Positions 9,466 to 18,745 of a stretch of DNA of 64,000 nucleotides are shown here, piece after piece. A program made the translations under genes and the position numbers. Below the pieces are notes generated by a model. That model did no database searches. It had not been told where the DNA came from and saw only the letters and a list, made by a program, of their open reading frames with translations. The stretch lies in contig JBGVOD010000040.1 in assembly GCA_045126215.1 (NCBI GenBank), positions 62,001 to 126,000 of the forward strand, written 5' to 3'. How positions within the stretch are numbered: the first letter of the stretch is position 1; every line of letters starts with the position of its first letter. The stretch comes from SVEL01 sp045126215. GTDB taxonomy: Bacteria > Bacillota > Clostridia > Lachnospirales > Lachnospiraceae.

Positions 9466-9513
9466 TGAATTATTTCTCCTATTTACTATAGTAAAAATTA
9501 TTTTGTTTCTTTA

Positions 9514-10125
9514 TTATCTTAGTTGTTGTATTATCTCTATATCTGCAATATCGTCAATATAAACATTAGTTCTCTTTCTGACAGACCACAGATATGCGTC
9601 ATCTATGTTTATATTTAAGGTAAATCTAGTGAATTGTCCGTATTTAAAATGCATTTCTGGCACACTAGAATTATCCTCAACATTTTCTGCAATTCTTATT
9701 GTTGCAACATGTTCTCTATTCAATCCGTTATATGGAATTATTATTTTTAATGTCGGGTGGTTAATTATGTTAAAAATTAATTCCCTAGTATATACATCTG
9801 CTTCTTCTAATTTCTTTGTATAAATATCTAATTGATAATTTATTTGAATGGGGATTGTGTTTAATGTCATACTATAATCATCAGTACTATCAGTCATCGC
9901 GCCATCATAGGTTCTTACATTCTTATTCGGGTTTAAGATTGTATACCCACCAGGCCTCGTTAACGAAATTAAAGGAAGCTTTATAGGTTTATCTCCGCTT
10001 TCATCAGCAGATATTTCAAATAATTGCGCTGTATCCCCAGGACCATAGACATGCATATTTTTTACACGACTTGTCCATTCTCTTAATTTGCTTAATAAAG
10101 CATCATCATACATTTTTACTGACAT
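9514..10125 (-). CDS. Putative tail completion/terminator protein
   Basis: A 203-aa protein one gene upstream of the sheath. It has an internal 'ISLTRPGGY' loop and long beta strands ending in 'FTRFTLNINIDDAYLW', plus a helix-like N-terminus. In T4-type gene order the slot between neck genes and sheath is taken by gp3/gp15-like proteins, which cap the tail tube and sheath. The fold of small tail terminators (a two-layer alpha/beta protein of 130-200 aa with a 'PIQINYQLDIYTK' strand) fits the visible pattern, since that strand resembles the 'y.ldi.a.' strand of tail terminator families. I infer the role mainly from position. Confidence 0.45.
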   Translation of the reverse strand: MSVKMYDDALLSKLREWTSRVKNMHVYGPGDTAQLFEISADESGDKPIKLPLISLTRPGGYTILNPNKNVRTYDGAMTDSTDDYSMTLNTIPIQINYQLDIYTKKLEEADVYTRELIFNIINHPTLKIIIPYNGLNREHVATIRIAENVEDNSSVPEMHFKYGQFTRFTLNINIDDAYLWSVRKRTNVYIDDIADIEIIQQLR

Positions 10126-10127
10126 TT

Positions 10128-10553
10128 TTAATATTCACTTTTCAAAACATATTCTGCATAATATACTTCGATATTTTCCTTAATTTCATCAAATATTTCT
10201 GTAAATATCGGATATGGTTTCAATAAAAGATTTCCATTATTAATTAATTTACATAATTCTATTATTTTTATTCTTGTATTGGGTAAAAAACTATCTTCAT
10301 CTATTTTAAGCACAATAGTCTGACCATAACGACATATCATTATATTATACAATCCTGTAATACAAATTTCATTTGATGAAATATATTTTTTCATCAATGA
10401 TTTATATTCAGGCAATTCATTAATATAAGTTTCAAATGGTTTTAATTTTTTAAAGTTTACTTTTTTATAATAAATATCTCTACATTTTGACTTCACATAT
10501 TCTAAGAAGCTATCAGTATACTTATTATCTTTATCAATAATTAAAATCTTCAT
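10128..10553 (-). CDS. Unknown neck/tail-region protein, 141 aa
   Basis: I do not recognise this protein. It is 141 aa, basic in the first half and acidic in the second, with no transmembrane segment or Cys cluster. Its N-terminal strand MKILIIDKDN resembles a Rossmann-type first strand, but no nucleotide-binding loop follows. It overlaps the upstream 177-aa gene by 20 nt and ends 2 nt before the putative tail completion gene, so all three are likely translated together and act in the neck or tail. Confidence 0.45.
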   Translation of the reverse strand: MKILIIDKDNKYTDSFLEYVKSKCRDIYYKKVNFKKLKPFETYINELPEYKSLMKKYISSNEICITGLYNIMICRYGQTIVLKIDEDSFLPNTRIKIIELCKLINNGNLLLKPYPIFTEIFDEIKENIEVYYAEYVLKSEY

Positions 10554-11067
10554 AACTTCTTACAAACATAGGATCATCATCTTCTGCATCAATTAAATTA
10601 AAATCAGAATCAGAGTAATCATAAGCATAACCTTCTACCATTGTGTCTTCATATTCAGGAATGATCTCACAGGTAACTGAGGCTGGATACATCATACTAG
10701 TTGACATGCTTCTTACCCTAAATAGCCTTGCTTTGCCATCATCTAGACCACTTGGTATTAAGAACAAAGCACCTTGCTGTAAATTTGGTAAGTCATAATC
10801 TACCTGAATTAGTGATGAGTTGGGTTGCAACTCGGCAACCCAACCTATCTTTCTTAATGTTCTTTGATCTGGGTGATCATTAAATAAACAACCTACCAAT
10901 AATGGTTCTTCATAGTTATCTTCTATTTCATTATAAGTAGTATAATGTTTTCCAGGTTTAGGAGCTCTATATAGAACATATATTCCTATAAGCTTTACAG
11001 CTTCTCTAAAATACTGTCTATGAAGTTTTGCATTTTGGTTTAATAATAAACCATATTTCTGTTCCAT
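10534..11067 (-). CDS. Putative head-closure/neck protein
   Basis: A 177-aa protein with a helical N-terminus (NQNAKLHRQYFREAVKLIG) followed by beta strands containing 'VGCLFNDHPDQRTLRKIGW' and 'GALFLIPSG', then an acidic, disordered tail. The short-helix-plus-beta-barrel plan and the position between the large internal protein and the tail completion gene resemble head-closure (stopper/neck) proteins, which bind the portal or connector below the capsid. I see no motif that fixes the family. It overlaps its downstream neighbour by 20 nt. Confidence 0.4.
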   Translation of the reverse strand: MEQKYGLLLNQNAKLHRQYFREAVKLIGIYVLYRAPKPGKHYTTYNEIEDNYEEPLLVGCLFNDHPDQRTLRKIGWVAELQPNSSLIQVDYDLPNLQQGALFLIPSGLDDGKARLFRVRSMSTSMMYPASVTCEIIPEYEDTMVEGYAYDYSDSDFNLIDAEDDDPMFVRSYEDFNY

Positions 11068-11069
11068 TA

Positions 11070-13676
11070 TTATCCTTTAAAATTATGGGCAAACATTGCT
11101 CTTCTTTGAGCATCGGCTTCTTTTTTGGTTCTGAAAGTACCATGTGTACCTTCTTTACCTTTATTTACCCATTTACCATTTTGTTTAACGGTGTCTTCAG
11201 ATAAATTCTTACTATGATTTAAATAATATTTTAAAATTTCACCTGTATTAAAAGGTGGGTTAGGAGCTGTTCCCCCATTATAATTTTTATCCCACTCTTT
11301 TATATTATCAAAAGTAAGGTCACCCTTTTCGTAAGCACCTATTACTTTTTTAGCAAACATAGAATTCCAATATTTTGGTTTTCTTTCCTCAGTTAAACAT
11401 TCATCATAAGGACTTTTATGATATTCTTTCTCTGGCCTACGCCATTTCAAATATAAAGTATTACCTTCTACCCAAGAATCATCATAGCCAAATTCTTTAG
11501 CTAGTTTAACCATTTTAGAAGCAAGTCTTCTATTAGGAACTCTATATTGGTATCCTACATATACCCCTCTTTGTGGCTCAATTTCCAAATTTTCTAACTC
11601 ATCTTCAAAGTCTGTATCCCACTCACTTGGATAGTAACCTGATTCCAGCTGTTCATTAATACCATTATCCGGGCATTCTAAGTCTGATACATATCTCCAA
11701 ATTTCTTTGCTGTAGTTTGGATTGTCTTGAGCTATAGATTGTATTTGCCATTTTGGAATATTATGAGCACCATGTGTTTTAACTATTCTATCAATATCTT
11801 TCTTTATCTCTTCTGGTAAAGATTCATTCAATGATTCAAAAGGAGGTTCTTCACCTCTATAGTTATCAATAGTGCTATCTAAATCATCATTTGCATCTTC
11901 AGCACCTGGTTCCCAATATTTACCACCTGAAACAGTATCAATACTTTCATCAACATCATCTTCATGCTTCATTAAATGAATAGTATAGTCAGCTTCATAA
12001 GAATCACTATCGGAAGGATACTCTCTTTCTGTCATCATATAAACAATGTTTTTAGAGTTTAAAAATTCTTTTACAAGATATTTAAACCTTAAATGCTCAT
12101 GTTTCCAATCACCATTAATATGATAAGTAATAGAAGGAACAGGTTCGTCATTTGGGCTTATATCATATAAATCAATAAATCCATGGAAGTTATTTTGATT
12201 TAAATAATCTTCTATTTCTCTATCTAACTCATGAAGTGCATCCATACTTCTATATAAGTATTCTTCATTTAATGATTCATCCAGACTATCACAAAATTTT
12301 CTATAATGATCCATCAAGTCTTCATCAGCCCATAATTCGTCATATTGTTCATCAGTTAAGTCAGAAGTATTTACACCAGTTTCCTGAAAGTACCATTCAT
12401 CAAAACTTGGCTTATATCCAAAAGATTCTTCAACTACTTCTTCTGCATCCTCAATAATTTGTGTATGATATCCATTTCCAAAAGCATGCTTTCTCCAGTG
12501 TTCAGTATCATAACCCAAAGAATCATCGAATGTAAAGCCATTTTTCTTGATGGCATCTTCTAATGCTTCTAATTGAATGTTCAGATCTTCCTCAGACCCT
12601 CCCCAGTTTCTATAAACAGAGACATCAATTCCTGCAGTCATTCTGTTATCAGATAATCTCCTGCCGAAATTCCAGGTAATGAAAAAACCATCTTTATTAG
12701 TATCCTCTATCCTGTCCAAGTCATCGATAAGAGGTCTTATCAGGTCCACATCTTTTGGAGGCATTGAACCACCAGTAACTTTATGGGCTTCTTTTAAGTT
12801 TTCTCCAAACTTTTTAGCAGGTATAAATTCAAACTTTCCTGTAGAAGCATCATAAGATAATTTACTGCCGTCTTTTCTCGTAATATGAAACCCATACCCA
12901 TCTTCATCAATAGAATGGTCTATATCTGATTTGGCTATTTCTTGATTAAATTTTTTTATTACTTTTTCTTTAATAGCGCTGTCGATTTGACCATCTGACT
13001 CATCTTCATTTAATGATTCATCTAGACTATCATTAAAATAGGCTTCAAAATCTCTTGCAAGCTGGTCGTATTCGGAAATTATAGCTTTTAAACCTAGGAG
13101 AGATAAGTACTCTATACCAACTCCTGTACGAGCTTCAATATCTCTTCTTGCCTGATCGTGATCATAAAGCCAATCTATAATAGCTAACCTATATGTTTCT
13201 TCTAAGTCTTCGTCTTCTACTGCTTCCCTCAAAGACTCTCTTAATCCCAGAAATATATCTGTATTATCCAACAGATCATACAGATCATTAAGGTAATAAT
13301 TTGCCTCATCTTCATCTTCAAAGTCCATGTACTCTAACTCTTCAATGAAGTCTGCAAATTCTTCTGCAATCTCTTCCTGTTCGTCTGCGTCAAATTCAGA
13401 CTCTTTGATGTTATCAACTACATATTCACAGATGCTTACAAGAGCCTGTCTTACACCTTCATAGTCTTCCTCGTCCCCCGCATCAAAAATAGCGTTTCGG
13501 AAAGTTCCGGGGATTGTAAATTTCCAGTGTTTCTCGGTAAGAGTGCGATCAATACTTTCCAGAAATCTCTTTTTAGAAAGCTGGCGAGATTTTTCCTGCT
13601 CCTGCTCTTCTCTTAATAAAGACCGGGAGACAGAGAATTTATTTTCAAATGCTTCGTTTAAATTTTTAAAATTCAT
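11070..13676 (-). CDS. Large acidic multi-module protein with repeated L-N-E motifs; candidate capsid internal protein
   Basis: An 868-aa acidic protein with no recognised enzyme domain. It begins MNFKNLNEAFENKF and carries 'SLDESLNED', 'SLDESLNEE' and 'FESLNESL' at widely spaced positions that separate distinct helical or alpha/beta segments. Each motif contains L-x-E, the cleavage rule of T4-type prohead proteases, so the protein may be cut into several products inside the capsid. The C-terminal 40 residues (GKWVNKGKEGTHGTF...) form a basic segment with a 'RRAMFAHNFKG' end that looks like a separate small domain. It sits between the decoration/neck genes and the tail genes. Function is inferred only from motif distribution and position. 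Confidence 0.6.
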   Translation of the reverse strand: MNFKNLNEAFENKFSVSRSLLREEQEQEKSRQLSKKRFLESIDRTLTEKHWKFTIPGTFRNAIFDAGDEEDYEGVRQALVSICEYVVDNIKESEFDADEQEEIAEEFADFIEELEYMDFEDEDEANYYLNDLYDLLDNTDIFLGLRESLREAVEDEDLEETYRLAIIDWLYDHDQARRDIEARTGVGIEYLSLLGLKAIISEYDQLARDFEAYFNDSLDESLNEDESDGQIDSAIKEKVIKKFNQEIAKSDIDHSIDEDGYGFHITRKDGSKLSYDASTGKFEFIPAKKFGENLKEAHKVTGGSMPPKDVDLIRPLIDDLDRIEDTNKDGFFITWNFGRRLSDNRMTAGIDVSVYRNWGGSEEDLNIQLEALEDAIKKNGFTFDDSLGYDTEHWRKHAFGNGYHTQIIEDAEEVVEESFGYKPSFDEWYFQETGVNTSDLTDEQYDELWADEDLMDHYRKFCDSLDESLNEEYLYRSMDALHELDREIEDYLNQNNFHGFIDLYDISPNDEPVPSITYHINGDWKHEHLRFKYLVKEFLNSKNIVYMMTEREYPSDSDSYEADYTIHLMKHEDDVDESIDTVSGGKYWEPGAEDANDDLDSTIDNYRGEEPPFESLNESLPEEIKKDIDRIVKTHGAHNIPKWQIQSIAQDNPNYSKEIWRYVSDLECPDNGINEQLESGYYPSEWDTDFEDELENLEIEPQRGVYVGYQYRVPNRRLASKMVKLAKEFGYDDSWVEGNTLYLKWRRPEKEYHKSPYDECLTEERKPKYWNSMFAKKVIGAYEKGDLTFDNIKEWDKNYNGGTAPNPPFNTGEILKYYLNHSKNLSEDTVKQNGKWVNKGKEGTHGTFRTKKEADAQRRAMFAHNFKG

Positions 13677-13693
13677 CTTTAGTACCTTATTAA

Positions 13694-14932
13694 TTAAGCT
13701 TTTTTAATTGTACCGTATAATCTTGTAGACTTTCCTTTTTCATCTTTTGCTCTGTAGTTATAATTAAGGGACTCGCACATAAATTTCTTACCCTTCATTC
13801 TACCTGCAACTGTAAAGGATTTTTTACCGCGGGTAATTTCCCTGTTTTCACCGATGAATCTAATCTTACCTTTAGAATCTACATCTTTGGCCTCAAACAA
13901 GAAGGAAGTCTTTTTTGTATTTCCGGATTTAAAATTGATTAAACCTTCAATACAAAGTTTATTTTTTATTTCTTTAATTCCTGTTGTTTTAAAAGAATTT
14001 ACATTCTCATATACTTTTTTCAAGTAGCTTTCACCTAATTCATCAAAGCCTTCTTCATCAAATTCATCTATATCAATATCTTCGACTTCGTCTTCGGCTG
14101 GTTCTTCATCTTCAAGCGGTTCATCCACTACCTCGTCTTTAATCTCAGCAACAGTCTCATCATCAACAGGTGCTAACATTTCTTCGCCATTATCAATTTC
14201 ATCTTCTACAAATTCATCTTCAGCGATATCATTAACCGGCTCAGTAGTTACTGTTACTTTACCATCTTCGTCAGAAGTCATTGTCATGTGAGAATCATCT
14301 GTTGTAATAGAAACATCTTTGAAATCTTCTTCTAAATCTTTCTCACACTCACAAGGAGTTTTTCCACATTCAGGACAAGAATCACCTTCTTTTAAGGCAT
14401 CATTTCTGCATCTACCTTTTTTGAATTTTCCACATTCATTTAATGATTCTTCAACAATCTCATCTTCAGTTACTTCTTCTTCAGGAACTTCAGATTCAAT
14501 ATCATCTGTCATTTCACCTTCAACTGGCTCTTCTTCAACAGGTTCTTCCTCTGTAACTTCAATTTCTTCTTCAACCTGTCCCATAGGAGCAACTTGACCA
14601 ATTACTTTATAACCATCCATAGAGAAGCAATAAGGACATTCTTCTTTCATGTTGGCTGTCTGGGATTCTTCATCAATTTCGACTTTATCTGGGTCTTCAA
14701 AAATCTTAGAATGGCAAACGTTACAGTCTAAGACTACTTGTCCAATATAAGAATCAAGCACTTCTTCCTCTTCTTCTGCATAAACGTCTGCTACATCTAA
14801 TGTATCGTCAACTATTTCATCCTCAAGATATTCTTTAGCATCATCAATTCCTGTTGGGGAATCGATATCAAAAGCTTCTTCTTCGAGGAGTTTTAATTCT
14901 TTAAAAGCTTCTGTTAAGATAATATTATCCAT
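13694..14932 (-). CDS. Acidic protein with zinc knuckles; candidate internal virion protein
   Basis: A 412-aa, strongly acidic protein (long Glu/Asp/Val runs at about 120-170 and 225-305). It starts MDNIILTEAF, with L-T-E at residues 6-8, and contains 'EESLNECG' in the middle. Two Cys pairs (CNVCHSK and ECPYC, about 40 residues apart) could form a zinc ribbon, and a second Cys-rich patch (CPECGKTPCEC) follows the L-N-E motif. The basic C-terminal 120 residues resemble a small beta domain. The Glu/Asp-rich linker between globular ends and the L-x-E sites match a protein that is processed in the head. Specific function unknown. Confidence 0.55.
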   Translation of the reverse strand: MDNIILTEAFKELKLLEEEAFDIDSPTGIDDAKEYLEDEIVDDTLDVADVYAEEEEEVLDSYIGQVVLDCNVCHSKIFEDPDKVEIDEESQTANMKEECPYCFSMDGYKVIGQVAPMGQVEEEIEVTEEEPVEEEPVEGEMTDDIESEVPEEEVTEDEIVEESLNECGKFKKGRCRNDALKEGDSCPECGKTPCECEKDLEEDFKDVSITTDDSHMTMTSDEDGKVTVTTEPVNDIAEDEFVEDEIDNGEEMLAPVDDETVAEIKDEVVDEPLEDEEPAEDEVEDIDIDEFDEEGFDELGESYLKKVYENVNSFKTTGIKEIKNKLCIEGLINFKSGNTKKTSFLFEAKDVDSKGKIRFIGENREITRGKKSFTVAGRMKGKKFMCESLNYNYRAKDEKGKSTRLYGTIKKA

Positions 14933-14955
14933 TCTATAAATTCTCCTGCTTTTTA

Positions 14956-15690
14956 TTAATCAATACCGTATACTAATTGTGTATTAGTTACTAGGTGATC
15001 TCTTATCTCTGATAATTCAGATGTGCCTTCATTTAATAAGGTTTCACCATCTTGTGCCCACAAAGCATTTGACTGTGAGTATCTTGAACGTATTCTACCT
15101 ACAATTACTTTTGCATTAGCTACGCAAAGTCTGACAAGCATATCTATCCAATAGTCGGATACTATTTCACTCACATCGTCATACCTTGGCACATATTCTA
15201 TTGTGATCCTTGCTGGTAAATTACTTGCTACATTAATATACAATTTATTTGATGACTTATCGTATCTATATGCTAGATCTGTTGAGGTAGTATTTCTTAT
15301 TTGTAATAAGGTATTCCAGGAACCATAATTATACATATAGTCTTGGAAATTTCTCATATTACTTGTACCACCAAGCAGCTGCCATTGAGCAGCATACATC
15401 GGGTCTACCATTCCAGTAGAAGAAGAGGTGTCACCAACATAACCATCGGCTCGATAGATTCTCGATATTGAATTTATCTTCACCTCTTTGTCTTCTTCAT
15501 CTTTAATTTTTGACATATCAATGCATTTACTAAAAGGAATAGTTAGTATCTTTGTACTACTGATATATCTTTGTATTTCTCTTAAAGAGACATTAATGAT
15601 AGTATCAAATGCTTTAGTATCTAATTCTGTTTCTAATAGATTACCAGTAAGGCGAAACTTTATTTCATCAATATATGCTTGTCTATCCAT
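14956..15690 (-). CDS. Putative head-tail connector (neck) protein
   Basis: A 244-aa protein whose ends are helical and whose centre is beta-rich. It opens with 'DRQAYIDEIKFRLTGNLL', then 'FDTIINVSLREIQRYI', and ends with a long helix followed by 'GETLLNEGTSELSEIRDHL'. This helix-beta-helix plan with a terminal 'LLxEGxxxLxEIRxxL' helix is what I have seen in connector/adaptor proteins of large tailed phages that bind the portal. The gene lies just downstream of the capsid and decoration genes, which agrees. The exact orthologue (gp13- or gp14-type) is not determinable by eye. Confidence 0.5.
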   Translation of the reverse strand: MDRQAYIDEIKFRLTGNLLETELDTKAFDTIINVSLREIQRYISSTKILTIPFSKCIDMSKIKDEEDKEVKINSISRIYRADGYVGDTSSSTGMVDPMYAAQWQLLGGTSNMRNFQDYMYNYGSWNTLLQIRNTTSTDLAYRYDKSSNKLYINVASNLPARITIEYVPRYDDVSEIVSDYWIDMLVRLCVANAKVIVGRIRSRYSQSNALWAQDGETLLNEGTSELSEIRDHLVTNTQLVYGID

Positions 15691-15713
15691 ATAATTTCAC
15701 CCTATATTATATA

Positions 15714-16244
15714 TTATTCAGCAACTGTTATCTTAAATGAGGTTGAAAATCCTTCATAGTCTGTACCAGTCTTGCCTTCAACTTTCACCATTTTAGAGCC
15801 AGCTACATCTAAAGTACTATCATCTGCTGGTGTTGTTGTAAAGTCAGTTCCATCAGTTAAAGCATCTGTTAATGAACCATCGCTGTATTTACCTTTAACA
15901 ACCATTCCTGTTAAATCTAATTTATCATTAACATCATAAGTTAATTTGGTAGGTTTTGTTGTAACTACTATTCCTGATAATGCAACTGTAATATCACCAG
16001 GAATAACATTAGTTGTACCAATCCAAACAGAAACCTCATCAGGCTCACCATCAACTATTCTCTTAATTCCACCATGACCATCATCTAATAACTGAGTATT
16101 AACAGTTAGATCAGTAATTGGATCACCATCGGCATCTGCATATGTTAATTGTACATCATCTGGACCAGGAATATTACCTTCTGTTCCAAATAAATGTCTT
16201 ACCATTTCATTACTTTCTTCTACTTTTTTTTCATAAATAAGCAT
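15714..16244 (-). CDS. Ig-like capsid decoration protein candidate
   Basis: A 176-aa protein. Residues about 88-175 form a bacterial Ig-like (Big_3/Big_4 type) domain: 'KPTKLTYDVNDKLDLTGMVV' is followed by 'KYSDGSLTD', a Gly-rich turn and the last strand 'FSTSFKITV'. Such domains decorate phage heads and tails (for example the Ig-fold head protein Hoc of T4) and are thought to bind carbohydrate or mucus. The first 60 residues may anchor it. It lies close downstream of the capsid gene, so a head decoration role is likely, although a neck or tail decoration is also possible. Confidence 0.65.
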   Translation of the reverse strand: MLIYEKKVEESNEMVRHLFGTEGNIPGPDDVQLTYADADGDPITDLTVNTQLLDDGHGGIKRIVDGEPDEVSVWIGTTNVIPGDITVALSGIVVTTKPTKLTYDVNDKLDLTGMVVKGKYSDGSLTDALTDGTDFTTTPADDSTLDVAGSKMVKVEGKTGTDYEGFSTSFKITVAE

Positions 16245-16259
16245 TTAACTTACTCCTAT

Positions 16260-17408
16260 TTATTTTTTATTATACTCTATTTTATTATACTCTATTAATC
16301 TTTTATTAGATTTCTTTTTAAAAGATTCATTTTTATTTCTACGTAATAATTTATCAATTATTTCTTGATTATCTTTTATTTTTTGTGTAGCTTCATCTAT
16401 ACCTGTTTGTAATTCAGTTAATTCTTTTTGTGCAGGATTTTCAGCTAATTCTTTTTCATAGTATTCTAAATCACGTTTTAAAGTTGCTATTTTTCTTTTT
16501 AAATCAACCATGCGTTGATTTCCATAACCATCACCATCCTGTGCTTTTGCTAATCTTTTTTCATTATCTTTTAATTTGTATTTTGCCCAATCAAGATCAC
16601 TCTTAGCTTCTTCATATGCATCCATATTTTTTCTGGCGGCTTTATTAGAATCATAGTATCTAGCATCAGCTCTTCTATTTTTTACTTCATTATATGTAGC
16701 GGTAGAAAAACGATCTCTCCCTGCTTGATATTCATATTCGTCTTTTAATTTAGCTATTCTTGCTTCCATTTCTTTTCTGGAAATGTCACCGTCTTCGTAT
16801 TCTTTTCTAATTGCTGATATTTCTTCAGTTGGCCCGTCCAGATGTTTTCTGAACTCCTTAATATCATCCTTATCCCATTTGCTAAGTCTTTCGTTACCTA
16901 ATTTTTTATTGGCCCATCTCCTGCCGGTATCAGAAGTTCTTTCGGCCCACTTGTCCGGTTGTGTTTTACTAAAGTAGCCTATTTTTCCTTTATATATTTT
17001 TGCTGCATTGGAAAGTGTTTTACTTAATGATTGATTAGCTCTTTCATAATAAGTACTTCCAGATTCTACTGGATGACCTTCTCTATCAAGTTCTATTAAA
17101 TTACCATTATCACTTAATACATAAATATTGGATAAATCTTCACCTCTTTTTTTCATTTGCACGACATCGGCCGCAGTAATTTCCTGCATGTCTGCTGATT
17201 CATAATCTATTGAATCATCGCCATATCTCTGCCCTGATTTATACCTGCGGGTATTTTTAATTTTATTCATTAAATCACGAGGAACAGCTTCATCCAGAGT
17301 CTTATCAGTAGATTCGATATCTAAGTTATTTTCATCAACCTCTTCGTTTAACTTATTAATATATTTTGAAAAACTTTCGTTTATTCTTTTTGTATATCCA
17401 TTTGCCAT
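16260..17408 (-). CDS. Coiled-coil protein with N-terminal L/I-x-E motifs; candidate internal protein
   Basis: A 382-aa, highly charged protein. The start is MANGYTKRINESFSKYINKL followed at once by NEEVDE, so I-N-E and L-N-E sites both fall in the first 25 residues. The rest is mainly long helices with Lys/Glu heptads (strongest at about 190-370), consistent with coiled coil, and it ends in a basic tail. No enzyme motif is visible. Abundance near the capsid gene and the N-terminal motif make a packaged or scaffold-associated protein likely. Confidence 0.5.
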   Translation of the reverse strand: MANGYTKRINESFSKYINKLNEEVDENNLDIESTDKTLDEAVPRDLMNKIKNTRRYKSGQRYGDDSIDYESADMQEITAADVVQMKKRGEDLSNIYVLSDNGNLIELDREGHPVESGSTYYERANQSLSKTLSNAAKIYKGKIGYFSKTQPDKWAERTSDTGRRWANKKLGNERLSKWDKDDIKEFRKHLDGPTEEISAIRKEYEDGDISRKEMEARIAKLKDEYEYQAGRDRFSTATYNEVKNRRADARYYDSNKAARKNMDAYEEAKSDLDWAKYKLKDNEKRLAKAQDGDGYGNQRMVDLKRKIATLKRDLEYYEKELAENPAQKELTELQTGIDEATQKIKDNQEIIDKLLRRNKNESFKKKSNKRLIEYNKIEYNKK

Positions 17409-17431
17409 TTAAATATCCTTTATTTTAAAAC

Positions 17432-18598
17432 TTAAGATTCCTCTACCATGGATGCCTTTTCTACTCTGTAATTTACTACACTGTCGTCTTTTTCCAATGC
17501 AGGCTGCAGCACGCCAAACCAGAAATCTCTATTAATAGTATCTTCGTACACTCCATCTTTGTACTCTACGATTACATGAAAGGCAGGATCTGTTGCTGCT
17601 TCCCTTAGCTTCACTGATTCAGTTTTAATACCTGTCATATAAGTAGCTACTGTTGAATAGAAAGCACCTTCATTCCTAACACTATTAATTTTCATAACAG
17701 TCTGTTTCTTATTCTTGTCTGTACAATCCAGGGAGTTGATTAAATCGACAAATTCCTTACGCATCTCTCTCCAATCTCTGCCTGGCTTTAAAAAGCTGTT
17801 AAGCTTTGCCTGGTTTTCTGGCAGTGCAAGTTGAGATTTTACAGATTTGTCTCCCCATTTATGGTCTGTAGAAACTTTCTTTGAAGCTGCTTCTGCTAAA
17901 GGTTTTTTACAGTATCTAAGTGCGTCCTGTTTTATATCAGGCGATAATTTATTTATATCGTCAAACAGTATAAATGTATCTCCGTTATAGAAGCCTTCAA
18001 ACTGACCACTGTCTGTACCCCAGAACATGTGTCCTGCTTCAATTTCTTCTGGTGACTTACCTCTGCATGAGTCTAAATTCTCTTGAGCGAAAGCAATGAT
18101 ATTTTCTACGGAGTTGTGCTTATAACTAGGACCAACATAGAAGTAGAATACATTCTTTCCATCTCCGCCGGAGATTTCCACCTTTGATGCATCCCCTATC
18201 CCGGAGCTTTCTTTCAGAGATTTATTCTTTTTAAGATGTTTTTCTATATATTGTTTATATTTATTTTTAAAGTCATCCTCATTTGCAGCATTGGATGCAA
18301 TACTGCATAAATTTCTATCAAAGGTAGATCCCTTTATTTTTATCTCATTATCATCATTAGTATATATATACATAGACCAGATAGAGCCCTGTCCTGAAGG
18401 TTCAGAGAACCATCCTTCTTCCTCTTCTGCTTCTTGTACTAAATCATTAAAGTATTCTGCAGCTTCTGTATATTCGTCAAAAGGATCTACTTCTTCTAGC
18501 TCCTGTAAAAGTTGTTCTCTGTGAGAGTTGAAATCTTCATCTAGTTTTTTAAAATAAGAATTAAATCCTTCATTTAATGTATATGTGTAATTTTTCAT
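17432..18598 (-). CDS. Candidate internal protein with a duplicated 'WREM' domain
   Basis: A 388-aa protein immediately after the major capsid gene. It begins MKNYTYTLNEGFNSYF, with L-N-E at 8-10, very like the N-terminal leader of T4 internal proteins (Met-Lys-x-Tyr...E). A 'SLKESSG' segment at about 126 separates an acidic first part from an alpha/beta middle part. Residues about 255-325 match the separate 87-aa protein at 54238-54501 along their length (WREM..F..LIN.L..C.D.NKKQ..KI.S......FY..V.TY.TG). That shared domain has no function known to me. The remainder ends in a small domain with 'HVIVEYKDGVYED'. Confidence 0.55.
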   Translation of the reverse strand: MKNYTYTLNEGFNSYFKKLDEDFNSHREQLLQELEEVDPFDEYTEAAEYFNDLVQEAEEEEGWFSEPSGQGSIWSMYIYTNDDNEIKIKGSTFDRNLCSIASNAANEDDFKNKYKQYIEKHLKKNKSLKESSGIGDASKVEISGGDGKNVFYFYVGPSYKHNSVENIIAFAQENLDSCRGKSPEEIEAGHMFWGTDSGQFEGFYNGDTFILFDDINKLSPDIKQDALRYCKKPLAEAASKKVSTDHKWGDKSVKSQLALPENQAKLNSFLKPGRDWREMRKEFVDLINSLDCTDKNKKQTVMKINSVRNEGAFYSTVATYMTGIKTESVKLREAATDPAFHVIVEYKDGVYEDTINRDFWFGVLQPALEKDDSVVNYRVEKASMVEES

Positions 18599-18697
18599 TG
18601 GTTATCCATCCTTTTATAATGTTAATCAAATATTTCGCGACTATATTTGATTAAATTTAAATACTACCCGGAGTTCCATTAATATAATCAACAATGA

Positions 18698-18722
18698 GGG
18701 GTATGACATGTATTCATACCCC
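18698..18722 (-). terminator. GC-rich hairpin downstream of the major capsid gene
   Basis: Inverted repeat with arms GGGGTATGA (18698-18706) and TCATACCCC (18714-18722), 7-nt loop. It is by far the most GC-rich stretch in the surrounding intergenic DNA and lies 24 nt past the capsid stop codon. No clear T run follows on the minus strand, so it may protect the 3' end of the capsid mRNA as well as, or instead of, stopping transcription. Confidence 0.55.
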
Positions 18723-18745
18723 CCACCATTTCTTATATACAATTA

